A program made the position numbers and the translations under genes. A DNA stretch of 64,000 nucleotides from NCBI GenBank assembly GCA_041675325.1, contig JBAYUG010000005.1:1-64000 (forward strand). The letters run 5' to 3'. Below are positions 43,330 to 51,246 of this stretch, piece by piece. The stretch's first letter is position 1. Every line of letters starts with the position of its first letter. Under the pieces are notes generated by a model. It had not been told where the DNA came from, did not search any database, and saw nothing but the letters and a program-made list of their open reading frames with translations. Origin of the DNA: CAIKZJ01 sp041675325. Its GTDB lineage: Bacteria > Bacteroidota > Ignavibacteria > Tepidaquicellales > Tepidaquicellaceae.

Positions 43330-44622
43330 ATGAAAGTACCATTATTAGATCTTAAAGCACAATATGCAACAATTAAAGACGAAATTAACAAAGCTTTAAT
43401 CAGCGTTGCCGAGTCCCAGTATTTTATTCTCGGTCCCGAAATAAAAAAGCTCGAAGCAACAGTCGCCGATTATACCGGCACTAAACACGCAATCGGAGTC
43501 TCATCAGGCACCGACGCTTTGCTCGTAGCTCTTATGGCAATCGATATAAAGCCCGGCGATGAAGTGATTCTTCCGACGTATTCATTCTTTGCAACCGCCG
43601 GTGTTGTATCAAGACTGAACGCAATTCCGGTTTTTGTAGATTCGGACCCCGTCTCTTTTAACATCGACCCAAAAGATATTGAGAAGAAAATTACTGCGAA
43701 GACAAAAGCAATTATTCCCGTTCATCTTTACGGACAGTCTGCTGAGATGGATGAAATTATGGCAATTGCTAAGAAGAATAACCTCAAAGTTATTGAAGAC
43801 GGCGCACAGGCAATCGGCGTTAACTACAAAGACGGCAAGCGGCTCGGTTCGATTGGCGATATCGGCTGCTTCTCATTTTTCCCAAGCAAAAATCTCGGCG
43901 GTTTCGGCGACGGAGGTATCGTTACAACTAATGATGACGCACTCGGCGAGAAGCTCCGCATACTAAGGGTTCACGGCAGTAAGCCGAAGTATTACCATAA
44001 AATGATTGGAGGCAATTTCAGGATTGATGAAATTCAGGCTGCTGTTCTGAACGTTAAGTTCCCGCATCTCGACAGCTGGTCAGCCAAAAGAAGAGTTAAC
44101 GCAGATCTATACACAAAACTTTTCATTGAAGCAGGTCTCGCAGAAGAAGAAGGAAGAATTACTCACGACGATAAAAATAAAGTTCTCCTGCCGAAACCTC
44201 TTTATAAGAACAGTGACAAAGTGACGAGTGACAAAGTGACGAGTGACAAAGTGACGAGTGACAAAGTGACGAGTGACGGCAAGAGTAGTGAGGATTTAGC
44301 TGATAGCTCATTGCTGATGGCTGATAGTAAAAGCAAAGAAAAGGTGGTTGGCGGAGTTTACAACTACCATATTTACAATCAGTACGTTATCCGTGTTAAG
44401 AACCGCGACGAAATGAGAAAACATCTTTCTGATAACGAAATCGGCTCTGAAATATATTATCCCGTTCCGTTCCACAAGCAGGAATGCTTCCGGGACCTTA
44501 ATCAGACGGGCTTCCCGGTCGCAGAGGATGCGGCATTGACATCAATTGCTCTTCCAATTTATCCCGAACTCACGGAAGACATGATAAAATACGTCGTCCA
44601 TACAATCTCCAAATATCTCTGA
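43330..44622 (+). CDS. DegT/DnrJ-family PLP aminotransferase (WbpE-like) with repeat insert
   Basis: A 430-residue sugar aminotransferase, about 60-70 residues longer than WbpE. KVPLLDLKAQYATIKDEI is the typical start, GVSSGTDALLVALMA binds the cofactor phosphate, EDGAQAIG holds the cofactor-contacting aspartate and SFFPSKNLGGFGDGG the Schiff-base lysine. It would aminate C3 of the UDP-uronic acid. Between KPLYK (about residue 292) and YNYHIYNQYVIRV a segment of roughly 44 residues (SDKVT repeated four times, then SDGKSSEDLADSS and more) is encoded by two intergenic repeat vocabularies inserted in frame. It sits in a surface loop of the fold, so activity may be retained. Confidence 0.9.
   Translation: MKVPLLDLKAQYATIKDEINKALISVAESQYFILGPEIKKLEATVADYTGTKHAIGVSSGTDALLVALMAIDIKPGDEVILPTYSFFATAGVVSRLNAIPVFVDSDPVSFNIDPKDIEKKITAKTKAIIPVHLYGQSAEMDEIMAIAKKNNLKVIEDGAQAIGVNYKDGKRLGSIGDIGCFSFFPSKNLGGFGDGGIVTTNDDALGEKLRILRVHGSKPKYYHKMIGGNFRIDEIQAAVLNVKFPHLDSWSAKRRVNADLYTKLFIEAGLAEEEGRITHDDKNKVLLPKPLYKNSDKVTSDKVTSDKVTSDKVTSDGKSSEDLADSSLLMADSKSKEKVVGGVYNYHIYNQYVIRVKNRDEMRKHLSDNEIGSEIYYPVPFHKQECFRDLNQTGFPVAEDAALTSIALPIYPELTEDMIKYVVHTISKYL
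44211..44340. repeat. Repeat insert inside the aminotransferase coding sequence
   Basis: Four units of the 15-base AGTGACAAAGTGACG give SDKVT each. They are followed by AGTGACGGCAAGAGTAGTG and the TTAGCTGATAGCTCATTGC vocabulary otherwise seen at 897-1020. The whole insert keeps the frame open. Confidence 0.93.
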
Positions 44623-44666
44623 TCACTTAATAAAAAAATCTCTAATTATTATTGGTTCTTTTTTTC

Positions 44667-44852
44667 TTTGTCATCCCCGCTCGATCTTGGCGGGGATCAA
44701 GGCAGGGGATCTAATTACTAAAGTTTGTCATCCCCGCTCGATCTTGGCGGGGATCTAATCTGTGCTCTTAGATCATCTTACGGCTCTCTTTTTTCTTTGT
44801 CATCCCCGCTCGATCTTGGCGGCCTGCCTGCTGCAGGCAGGGGATCTAATCT
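44667..44852. repeat. Three CATCCCCGCTCGATCTTGGC hairpin elements
   Basis: TTTGTCATCCCCGCTCGATC followed by TTGGCGGGGAT occurs at 44667, 44724 and 44797. The last has an added CCTGCCTGCTGCAGGCAGG arm. CCCCGC pairs with GCGGGG in each. A related GATCCCCGCCAAGATCAC copy in the other orientation is at 53474. The array lies downstream of two convergent genes and may help end transcription. Confidence 0.9.
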
Positions 44853-44879
44853 GGAATCTTCATTCTTCAATGAACCACC

Positions 44880-44978
44880 AGCTGTGAGCTACGAGCTATG
44901 AGCTATCTCTTCTCGTCACACGCTCTTCTCGTCACACGCTCTTACTCGTCACGTGTCACGCGTCACGCGTTACAGCTC
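44880..44978. repeat. CTCGTCACACGCTCTT and TYAC repeats
   Basis: AGCTACGAGCTATGAGC words are followed by three CTCGTCACACGCTCTT units and CACGTGTCACGCGTC up to the stop codon of the NO reductase gene on the minus strand. Seen from that gene, these are GTRA words downstream of its stop. Confidence 0.88.
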
Positions 44979-47240
44979 TTATTCAAGATCAGAAACCGTT
45001 TTATCTACTGACCATCCTGTTTTCAATCCGATTACAAACCAGCCGAGCGCGAGAGTACCGATCGCAAATATTGTATCACCGATTATTCTTAACCAACGGA
45101 ATACCTGAAGAATAGGGTCCTGCATGAACTCTGCTGAACGCGCATACCACATGCCGTGATCAATGCTTGCAATAGTCTGCAAAATACCGACGGGCAGAAG
45201 ACTTATCAAAACCATTAACATAAGTCCGATGTTTATTGACCAGAATGCGAAACTGATAACATTATTTTTCCAGACATGTTTTGCTGTCAGACCTTTCATT
45301 ACAAACAGCATTAGTCCGATTCCAAGCATTCCATAAACTCCGAACAGTGCCGTGTGAGAGTGAACGGGTGTAGTGTTTAAACCCTGCATGTAATACAAAG
45401 CTATAGGCGGATTGATAAGGAAACCGAAAATTCCCGCGCCGACAAAATTCCAGAATGCAACGGATATGAAACAGTAAATCGGCCACTTGTAAGCTTTTAT
45501 CCATTCCGTTGAACGGCTGATTTTCAGATTATGATACACCTCAAATCCCATGAATACAAGCGGAACAACTTCAAGAGCGCTGAATGTTGCACCGAGAGCG
45601 ATTACAGCAGTAGGAGTTCCGGCAAAATAAAGATGATGGAACGTGCCGATAATTCCTCCTGAAAGAAAAATTATAGTTGAAAAAAGGACTGCGCTTGTTG
45701 CTGTTTTGATTTTAAGCAAACCCATTCTAACGAACAAGAATGCCGAAACAACTGTAGCGAACACTTCAAAGAATCCTTCGACCCAAAGATGCACAACCCA
45801 CCATCGCCAGTACTCAGCGATAGTAAGATGAGTCTGCCTTGCCCACATCAGTCCTGCCGCATAGAATGCTGCAATGGCTATTGAAGCTATAAGAAACATA
45901 ACAAGAAGCTGCCTGTTGTCACTCGGTTTTTTCAGTGCTGGCATTAATGCTCTGACGAGCAGGAACAACCAGATAAGCAAACCTGTGAACAGAAATATCT
46001 GCCAGAACCTGCCGAGGTCAACATATTCATATCCCTGATGACCAAACCAGAAGTTTTCAATAAATCCGAGTTTCTGCATGATACCCATCCATTGTCCAAA
46101 CATTGACCCGACCACAATAATCAGCAGTGCAATAAAAAGAAAATTTACTCCGAATTTTTGAAATTTAGGTTCATGCCCGGAAACTGCAGGAGCGATATAA
46201 AGTCCCGTTGCGAGCCACGACGTAGCAATCCAGAATATTGCAAGCTGTACATGCCAGGTTCTTGAAACCGAGTATGGAAGTATATTTGCAAGCGATAACC
46301 CATAAAAGCTATTTCCTTCGACACCGTAATGTGCCGTAATGACGCCCATTATAACCTGCACTACGATAAGAGCACACACCACCCAGAAATATTTCAGCGT
46401 GGCTTTCATAGAAGGAGTAGGACTGCTTCCCGAGAGCGGGTCGTTTTTAGGAAGAGTGACTTCAAGGTGGTCTTCATCTTTATTCTTAGCATAATAAAAA
46501 GCAAGAAGTCCGATTCCGGACAGAAGCACAATAACGCTGAAGCCTGTCCAGATAATGAGAGAAGAGGAAGGAGTATTCCCGACAAGCTCTTCATGGGGCC
46601 AGTTGTTTGTGTATGAGATATCGTTGTCGGGTCTTTGTGTAACGCAAGACCATGAAGTCCAGAAGAAAAAGTTATTCATCTTTTCCATTCTGTCATTATC
46701 TTTTATTGTATTTTCATGAATGGAATAATCGTTACGCGTTTTTGCAAGAGCGGGATCATTCATGAAAAGACCTGCATAGTACTTGCTGATTTCTTTAACA
46801 GCATCGGCTCGTACTTTTGATACTTTCAACTCTTTTGTGTCGGGGTTGTAAGTGTTTGTTCTGAGTTCGACTTTCAGTCTTGCCTTAAGAACTGCTTTGT
46901 TTTCACCCGAGAGCGATTCATAATCCGTGTTATAGAATTCTTTCGCCCAGGTATTCAAGATATAAACGGCTTCGCGGTGAAGCCAGTCAGCAGACCAGTC
47001 TGGCGCAAGATAAGCACCGTGACCCCAGACAGAGCCGACCTCCTGTCCTCCCATCGACTGCCAAACATTCTGACCATCTTTTATATCCTGTCCTGTGAAA
47101 AGAACAGTGCCGTCAGTGGTAACAACTTTTTCGGGAATCGGCGGAGCTTTCAGGTACAGGTCAAAACCGAAATAACCAAGTACGCTGAAGGAAAAAATTA
47201 TTACTCCTGTAAAAGCCCACCATAATTTTCGTGTTTTCAT
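44979..47240 (-). CDS. norB: Quinol-dependent nitric oxide reductase (qNor)
   Basis: A 753-residue inner-membrane haem-copper-family enzyme reducing two NO to N2O with electrons from quinol. The N-terminal extension with GQNVWQSMGGQEVGSVWGHG and YLAPDWSADWLHREA is diagnostic for the single-subunit type. TWHVQLAIFWIATSWLA, WWVVHLWVEGFFEVFATVV, GTFHHLYFAGTP and HSHTALFGVYGMLG carry the haem and non-haem iron histidines, and the core contains the expected glutamates. About fourteen helices are visible. It is the second gene of an operon with RIC (19-base gap) and serves in NO defence or denitrification. Confidence 0.96.
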   Translation of the reverse strand: MKTRKLWWAFTGVIIFSFSVLGYFGFDLYLKAPPIPEKVVTTDGTVLFTGQDIKDGQNVWQSMGGQEVGSVWGHGAYLAPDWSADWLHREAVYILNTWAKEFYNTDYESLSGENKAVLKARLKVELRTNTYNPDTKELKVSKVRADAVKEISKYYAGLFMNDPALAKTRNDYSIHENTIKDNDRMEKMNNFFFWTSWSCVTQRPDNDISYTNNWPHEELVGNTPSSSLIIWTGFSVIVLLSGIGLLAFYYAKNKDEDHLEVTLPKNDPLSGSSPTPSMKATLKYFWVVCALIVVQVIMGVITAHYGVEGNSFYGLSLANILPYSVSRTWHVQLAIFWIATSWLATGLYIAPAVSGHEPKFQKFGVNFLFIALLIIVVGSMFGQWMGIMQKLGFIENFWFGHQGYEYVDLGRFWQIFLFTGLLIWLFLLVRALMPALKKPSDNRQLLVMFLIASIAIAAFYAAGLMWARQTHLTIAEYWRWWVVHLWVEGFFEVFATVVSAFLFVRMGLLKIKTATSAVLFSTIIFLSGGIIGTFHHLYFAGTPTAVIALGATFSALEVVPLVFMGFEVYHNLKISRSTEWIKAYKWPIYCFISVAFWNFVGAGIFGFLINPPIALYYMQGLNTTPVHSHTALFGVYGMLGIGLMLFVMKGLTAKHVWKNNVISFAFWSINIGLMLMVLISLLPVGILQTIASIDHGMWYARSAEFMQDPILQVFRWLRIIGDTIFAIGTLALGWFVIGLKTGWSVDKTVSDLE

Positions 47241-47259
47241 ATATAATGATTTTATTTAT

Positions 47260-47982
47260 TTATACCAATAATTTCTTCTCGAGCTCTATTGCTTTTGGAA
47301 ACAAAATATTGTTTTCAAGATGAATATGCCTGTGCAGGTCATTTTCAAACTCATTAAGTTCCTGATAAAGAACTTTGTAAGTACTGCATGCATCCTCGGG
47401 TGCTGAAAAATTACTGCTCAACTCGCGGATTCTGAAAAATCCGTCGCCTGCTTCTACGTGTTCCCTTTCCATAACGCTTATGGGACCAGATACGCTTCCA
47501 AAAGGAGGCGGGTAGGAATGAGTGTTATTCTTTTCTGCTTCTGCCATCGAAATAATGAACGGAAAAAGCATTTTTTCTTCCTTCATCATGTGAGAATTAA
47601 GCTCATCATGAACGCGTGAGAAGATTTCTGCAATCTCAATAACTTCCGGATGGTTTTTCCCGTGGACTTCACTGACCTTTTGCGAATGTGCAAAAATAAT
47701 CGGGAGCATTTCTTTTGTATAGATATGGTGTGTATTAAGAATATGATTTGCAAGTTCGTCGATTGCCCAGTCATCAGGGGACTTATCAAGAGGCGCACTG
47801 GTAAGAACAGAATTAACCTCCTGAAGAATAACATCCGCATTCAGGTTCTTCACGCTGCATGCTTCTGAAAGAGGTCTATTGCCTTTGCAGCAGAAATCAA
47901 GATTATAGTTTTCGAAAACGCGTGCTGTACGGAAATCCGATTTCACGATATCGGCAAGAGTGTTTTGAGTTGTAAATTTCAT
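47260..47982 (-). CDS. ric: Di-iron iron-sulfur cluster repair protein RIC (YtfE/ScdA)
   Basis: A 240-residue cytoplasmic protein that restores iron-sulfur clusters damaged by NO or oxidants. The N-terminal ScdA_N domain ends in ENYNLDFCCKGNRPL with its paired cysteines. The hemerythrin-like domain supplies iron ligands in LANHILNTHHIY, VHDELNSHMMKEEKMLFPF, MEREHVEAG and HRHIHLENNILFP. The gene precedes qNor and has an Fnr-like palindrome 62-77 bases upstream of its start. The length fits the family. Confidence 0.95.
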   Translation of the reverse strand: MKFTTQNTLADIVKSDFRTARVFENYNLDFCCKGNRPLSEACSVKNLNADVILQEVNSVLTSAPLDKSPDDWAIDELANHILNTHHIYTKEMLPIIFAHSQKVSEVHGKNHPEVIEIAEIFSRVHDELNSHMMKEEKMLFPFIISMAEAEKNNTHSYPPPFGSVSGPISVMEREHVEAGDGFFRIRELSSNFSAPEDACSTYKVLYQELNEFENDLHRHIHLENNILFPKAIELEKKLLV

Positions 47983-48043
47983 TTATGAATCCTTTCCATT
48001 AAAATTTCGTTATACAAAATTACTAAGAATAGGTGTGAGAGGG

Positions 48044-48059
48044 TTTGACTTAAGTCAAA
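48044..48059. promoter_or_regulatory. Fnr/Dnr-like operator before ric-norB
   Basis: TTTGACTTAAGTCAAA is a perfect 16-base palindrome matching the Crp/Fnr-family consensus TTGAC-N4-GTCAA/TTGAT-N4-ATCAA. It lies 62 bases upstream of ric and immediately after the Crp/Fnr regulator gene, its probable ligand-sensing controller. The distance would place it near -41 of a start site around 48015. Confidence 0.85.
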
Positions 48060-48069
48060 TAAACGAAAT

Positions 48070-48777
48070 TTAATTAGCGTATTTCTTTAATGCTGATAAA
48101 TCAATTATATCAATCGTTTTTCCTTTAACCTCAAGTATGTGTTCATTCTGAAGTTTTTTGAAAACCCTGGAAAGTGTTTCGTTTACAGTGCCGAGATGGG
48201 AGGCAAGGTCGTACTTGGATATCCCGAGTACTAGAGACATTGCGCCTGAATAATTTGGATTTAACTTCTTTTCATATTCGGTAATAAGATATATTGAAAG
48301 ACGTTTGGTAACATCTCCAAGTGTAAGGTTTTCTATGTGAGTATTAAGGAACCGCAACCTTCTTGCAAAGCTGGAAAGCATTTTAAGACAGGCGTCGTTA
48401 TTATGCCTGATGAAATCAGTGAATGGTTTTACAGGTATTTTAATAACAATCGTCTCAGTGTCGAGAGCCATCGCATTCGCGGGATAAGCTCTTTCCTTTT
48501 CAATTATTCCGGAAAAGTTCTCGAACATCGGTACTTCACCGAATGTACTTCCCGGATGTTCAATGTGAAGTAGGTGCTCGCGCCCTTCTTTCGATATCTT
48601 ATACATTTTTACATTGCCTTCAAATATGCCGTATATACCGGTGTAAGGTTCCGTATCAAAAAAGATTATTTCTCCCTTTGAAAATCTTTTAAGAGAAGAA
48701 AATTCCTTGATAGAATTTATTTCTGCATCATTAAGATTTGAGAATAAGAAAATTTTCTTTAAGTCGTAATTTATCAT
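48070..48777 (-). CDS. Crp/Fnr-family transcriptional regulator (likely NO/anaerobiosis responsive)
   Basis: A 235-residue regulator with a cyclic-nucleotide-binding-type sensor fold (GEIIFFDTEPYTGIYGIFEG, HPGSTFGEVPMF) and a C-terminal winged helix whose recognition helix is in LASHLGTVNETLSRVFKKLQ. The E-S-x-x-R contacts of Fnr/Dnr are recognisable as ETLSR, matching the TTGAC-type box downstream. No N-terminal cysteine cluster for an iron-sulfur cluster is present, so it is more like Dnr, which senses NO through haem. I prefer the start at 48777 (MINYDLKKIFLFSNL); the frame is open to 48810. Confidence 0.9.
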   Translation of the reverse strand: MINYDLKKIFLFSNLNDAEINSIKEFSSLKRFSKGEIIFFDTEPYTGIYGIFEGNVKMYKISKEGREHLLHIEHPGSTFGEVPMFENFSGIIEKERAYPANAMALDTETIVIKIPVKPFTDFIRHNNDACLKMLSSFARRLRFLNTHIENLTLGDVTKRLSIYLITEYEKKLNPNYSGAMSLVLGISKYDLASHLGTVNETLSRVFKKLQNEHILEVKGKTIDIIDLSALKKYAN

Positions 48778-48810
48778 GTCGTTTAAAAGGAGCTGATAGA
48801 ATAATAACAA

Positions 48811-49186
48811 TAAGATGAGATTATTAGTTGGTAAAACTATTCATCTTTATATACATCAGTGGGAATATTAAAATGATTTATTCTAAAATGCATACTAAAA
48901 AACCAGTACGGAAATAAAACTTGTAATACCGGGAATTTTAAAGAGGGCTTGATGTGTTATACAATTTAAATGTAACACTTTAAATAGCCTACAAAAAACA
49001 CTCCTAATAAATGAGGTAGATGAGGAGGGCTGACGGGGAAAACAGCTCTCCTATTTTTATGTCTTCATAGCAGCATATATTCAGAAACAGTTCGAAAACA
49101 CCGCCTACAATATTTACGCAAATATTTGTACTTAATAAAGATTTCTTCTGTCTTGAAAAAACATCTTAATTATGGTAAATTAACCC
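48811..49186. other. 376-bp gap between regulator and tRNA-Lys
   Basis: Contains the promoter region of the regulator gene on the minus strand and a terminator-like hairpin at 49023-49060. No protein gene was seen. Confidence 0.5.
49023..49060 (+). terminator. Terminator-like hairpin without an upstream gene
   Basis: AGGAGGGCTG and CAGCTCTCCT form a ten-pair stem with one G-U pair and a ten-base loop, followed by ATTTTTAT. It is oriented for plus-strand transcripts although the nearest annotated gene upstream is divergent, so a small untranslated RNA could end here. Confidence 0.55.
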
Positions 49187-49259
<73 letters not shown>

Positions 49260-49269
49260 CAATATTTAA

Positions 49270-49303
49270 ACCCTTTAGGCTATACAGCTTAAAGGGTTTT
49301 TTG
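49270..49303 (+). terminator. Terminator of the tRNA-Lys gene
   Basis: ACCCTTTAGGCT and AGCTTAAAGGGT form a twelve-pair stem around ATAC, followed by six T. Intact or slightly changed copies of the same terminator follow each of the next two tRNA-like units. Confidence 0.93.
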
Positions 49304-49312
49304 TTTCAATAA

Positions 49313-49437
49313 AGTGCTGGTAAAAGCAGTCCCGATTCATCGGGACGGGTCAGGGGTTCTCCCGAAAATCGGGACCTCGAGTGTACGAGAAGAAAAACCA
49401 TTTAGAGTTTATTGCTTAAAGGGTTTTTTGTTTCAAT
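49313..49437 (+). pseudogene. Decayed tRNA-Lys copy 2 with terminator
   Basis: GCTGGTAAAAGCAG corresponds to the D arm of the intact gene. The anticodon arm is replaced by TCCCGATTCATCGGGA, a hairpin. GGGTCAGGGGTTC and CCTCGAGTGTAC are the 3' half, itself split by another hairpin TCCCGAAAATCGGGA in the T arm. A degraded terminator (stem with one mismatch and TTTTTT) closes the unit. It cannot make a functional tRNA. Confidence 0.85.
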
Positions 49438-49546
49438 AAAGTGCTGGTAAAAGCAGTCCCGATTCATCGGGACGGGTCAGGGGTTCGAGTCCCCTCGAGT
49501 GTACAATATTTAAACCCTTTAGGCTCTACAGCTTAAAGGGTTTTTT
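49438..49546 (+). pseudogene. Decayed tRNA-Lys copy 3 with terminator
   Basis: The unit has the same D-arm remnant and TCCCGATTCATCGGGA hairpin as copy 2. The T arm GGGGTTCGAGTCCCC, the 3' acceptor strand CGAGTGT and the following terminator stem are completely intact. Confidence 0.87.
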
Positions 49547-49554
49547 GTTTTATT

Positions 49555-49621
49555 TATGTGTTTGTAAGAGCAATCCCGATTTATCGGGACGGGTCAGGGG
49601 TTCAAGTCCCCTCGAGTGTAC
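49555..49621 (+). pseudogene. Decayed tRNA-Lys copy 4
   Basis: TTTGTAAGAGCAA is the D-arm remnant, TCCCGATTTATCGGGA the replacement hairpin, and GGGGTTCAAGTCCCC a T arm with a single change in its loop that remains a valid T loop. The copy ends at GTGTAC and has lost the terminator. Confidence 0.87.
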
Positions 49622-49933
49622 ATTGATAGCTAATCCTCAGATTTCAACTCATTATCAGATAACCAGCTAATCCAAATGGGTTAGTTCTCTTTTCGTTCTT
49701 CTGCACCATAACATAATTATTTTTATTTCACTACTTTTATAAAAGAACAAATTAAAATAGTGTGTAAGTGTAATTTTAGGTCGCGGAATATTTTGTAATT
49801 TAGCTTTCTGCAAATAATAGAGTTATAACAAAACGATGATTAAGTATATTAAAACTCTTGAGATTAAAGAGTTACAGACTTTAAGCAGATTTAAATTTAA
49901 AAATTTTTTATTAAAAATTTTAATTAAACGATT
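49622..49933. other. 312-bp gap, leader of the glycosyltransferase operon
   Basis: Contains a terminator-like hairpin at 49667-49690 and an AT-rich stretch (TTTAAAAATTTTTTATTAAA) before the next gene. No gene was recognised. Confidence 0.5.
49667..49690 (+). terminator. CTAATCC/GGGTTAG hairpin, copy 1
   Basis: CTAATCC pairs with GGGTTAG (one G-U) around AAAT and is followed by TTCTCTTTTCG. An almost identical element with the same preceding ATCAGATAA lies at 55403, so it is a small dispersed repeat with terminator features. Confidence 0.6.
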
Positions 49934-51229
49934 ATGAAATTAATATTTATAGGAACATACCCTCCTCAAATTTGTGGAATAGGAACTTTCACTCATAACC
50001 TGATTAAATCTGTCGGTGTTAATTTTGGTTCAAATAATTCTCTTCATAATCTTAACGTGATTGCAATAAGCGACAACGGAAATAATTATGAATATCCCCC
50101 TGAAGTCACTTTTGTTGTCAATCAAAACAGGCACAGCGATTATCTTAATGCGGCAAGGTATATTAATTACAATGAATCAGATGTTTGTATTCTGGAACAT
50201 GAGTTTGGTATTTTCGGAGGCGAAAGCGGAGTTTACATCCTTTCTCTTGTAAACAGAATCGAAATACCACTGGTTGTCACTTTTCATACGGTTATCAAAG
50301 AGCCATCGCAGATACAAAAAATGATTGTTCAGGAACTCAGCAAGAAAGCATTCAAAATTATTGTTATGAGTAAGAAAGCAGTTAAATTTCTTCGTGAAAT
50401 TTATGATATTCCTGAAGAGAGAATTGAAATTATAGAACACGGTGTACCTGTAAGAAAAGTTTATCACAGGGAATCTAAACGCCAAAAATTTAACTTCAGA
50501 GATAAAACAGTTCTTTTTACATTCGGATTATTAAGCCGTAATAAAGGAATTGAAACAGTAATAAAAGCTTTACCGAAAGTTATAGAAAAGCATAAGAATC
50601 TTATCTATATCGTTCTTGGGAAAACTCATCCAAAAGTTTTAAGTCAATACGGGGAAGAATACCGTGAATATCTTTTAGGGCTTGTTAAAAAATACGGACT
50701 TGAAAGACATGTCCATTTCTATAAAGACTTTGTTCACGAAGACGAATTGATGGAGTATCTATATGCGTCGGATATATATATTACACCATATCTTAATGAA
50801 GCACAAATAACAAGCGGAACATTGTCGTATGCTGTTGGTGCAGGAACCGCAGTTCTTTCCACGCCTTACTGGCATGCAGAGGAATTGCTTGCAGACGGAA
50901 GAGGAATATTATTTGATTTTAACCGTCATGATCAGCTCGAAAATATACTTAATGATTTATTGAATAATCGGAATAAAATCGAACAACTTCGTGAAGCAGC
51001 TTTTGAATATGGGCAAAAACTTCTATGGCCGGAAATTGGTATGAAGTATTTAAATGTTGCTGCATCAGCAATGTCAAACATTACTAACATTCCAAATGAA
51101 TTGGAAAGTCAATTATCTCCTCATCTTGTGCATGATTTCGCTGACATGAATATTAACAGATTTAAGAACGATACCGGAAATGAGCAGCAAACTATATACG
51201 GAAGCCCGAATCTAAATGCAGCGGGATAA
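49934..51229 (+). CDS. Family 4 glycosyltransferase
   Basis: A 431-residue GT-B transferase outside the main polysaccharide locus. LIFIGTYPPQICGIGTFTHN is the glycine-rich N-terminal loop, and CILEHEFGIFGGESGVYIL belongs to the acceptor half. FTFGLLSRNKGIETVIKALP starts the donor half, with PYLNEAQITSGTLSYAVGAG taking the place of the E-x7-E motif. Such enzymes are often found next to glycosidase-like genes making small mannosides, but none is present here. It is followed closely by the oxidoreductase gene and seems to lead an operon up to 53.1 kb. Confidence 0.86.
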   Translation: MKLIFIGTYPPQICGIGTFTHNLIKSVGVNFGSNNSLHNLNVIAISDNGNNYEYPPEVTFVVNQNRHSDYLNAARYINYNESDVCILEHEFGIFGGESGVYILSLVNRIEIPLVVTFHTVIKEPSQIQKMIVQELSKKAFKIIVMSKKAVKFLREIYDIPEERIEIIEHGVPVRKVYHRESKRQKFNFRDKTVLFTFGLLSRNKGIETVIKALPKVIEKHKNLIYIVLGKTHPKVLSQYGEEYREYLLGLVKKYGLERHVHFYKDFVHEDELMEYLYASDIYITPYLNEAQITSGTLSYAVGAGTAVLSTPYWHAEELLADGRGILFDFNRHDQLENILNDLLNNRNKIEQLREAAFEYGQKLLWPEIGMKYLNVAASAMSNITNIPNELESQLSPHLVHDFADMNINRFKNDTGNEQQTIYGSPNLNAAG

Positions 51230-51246
51230 GAAAAAAATTAAATAAT

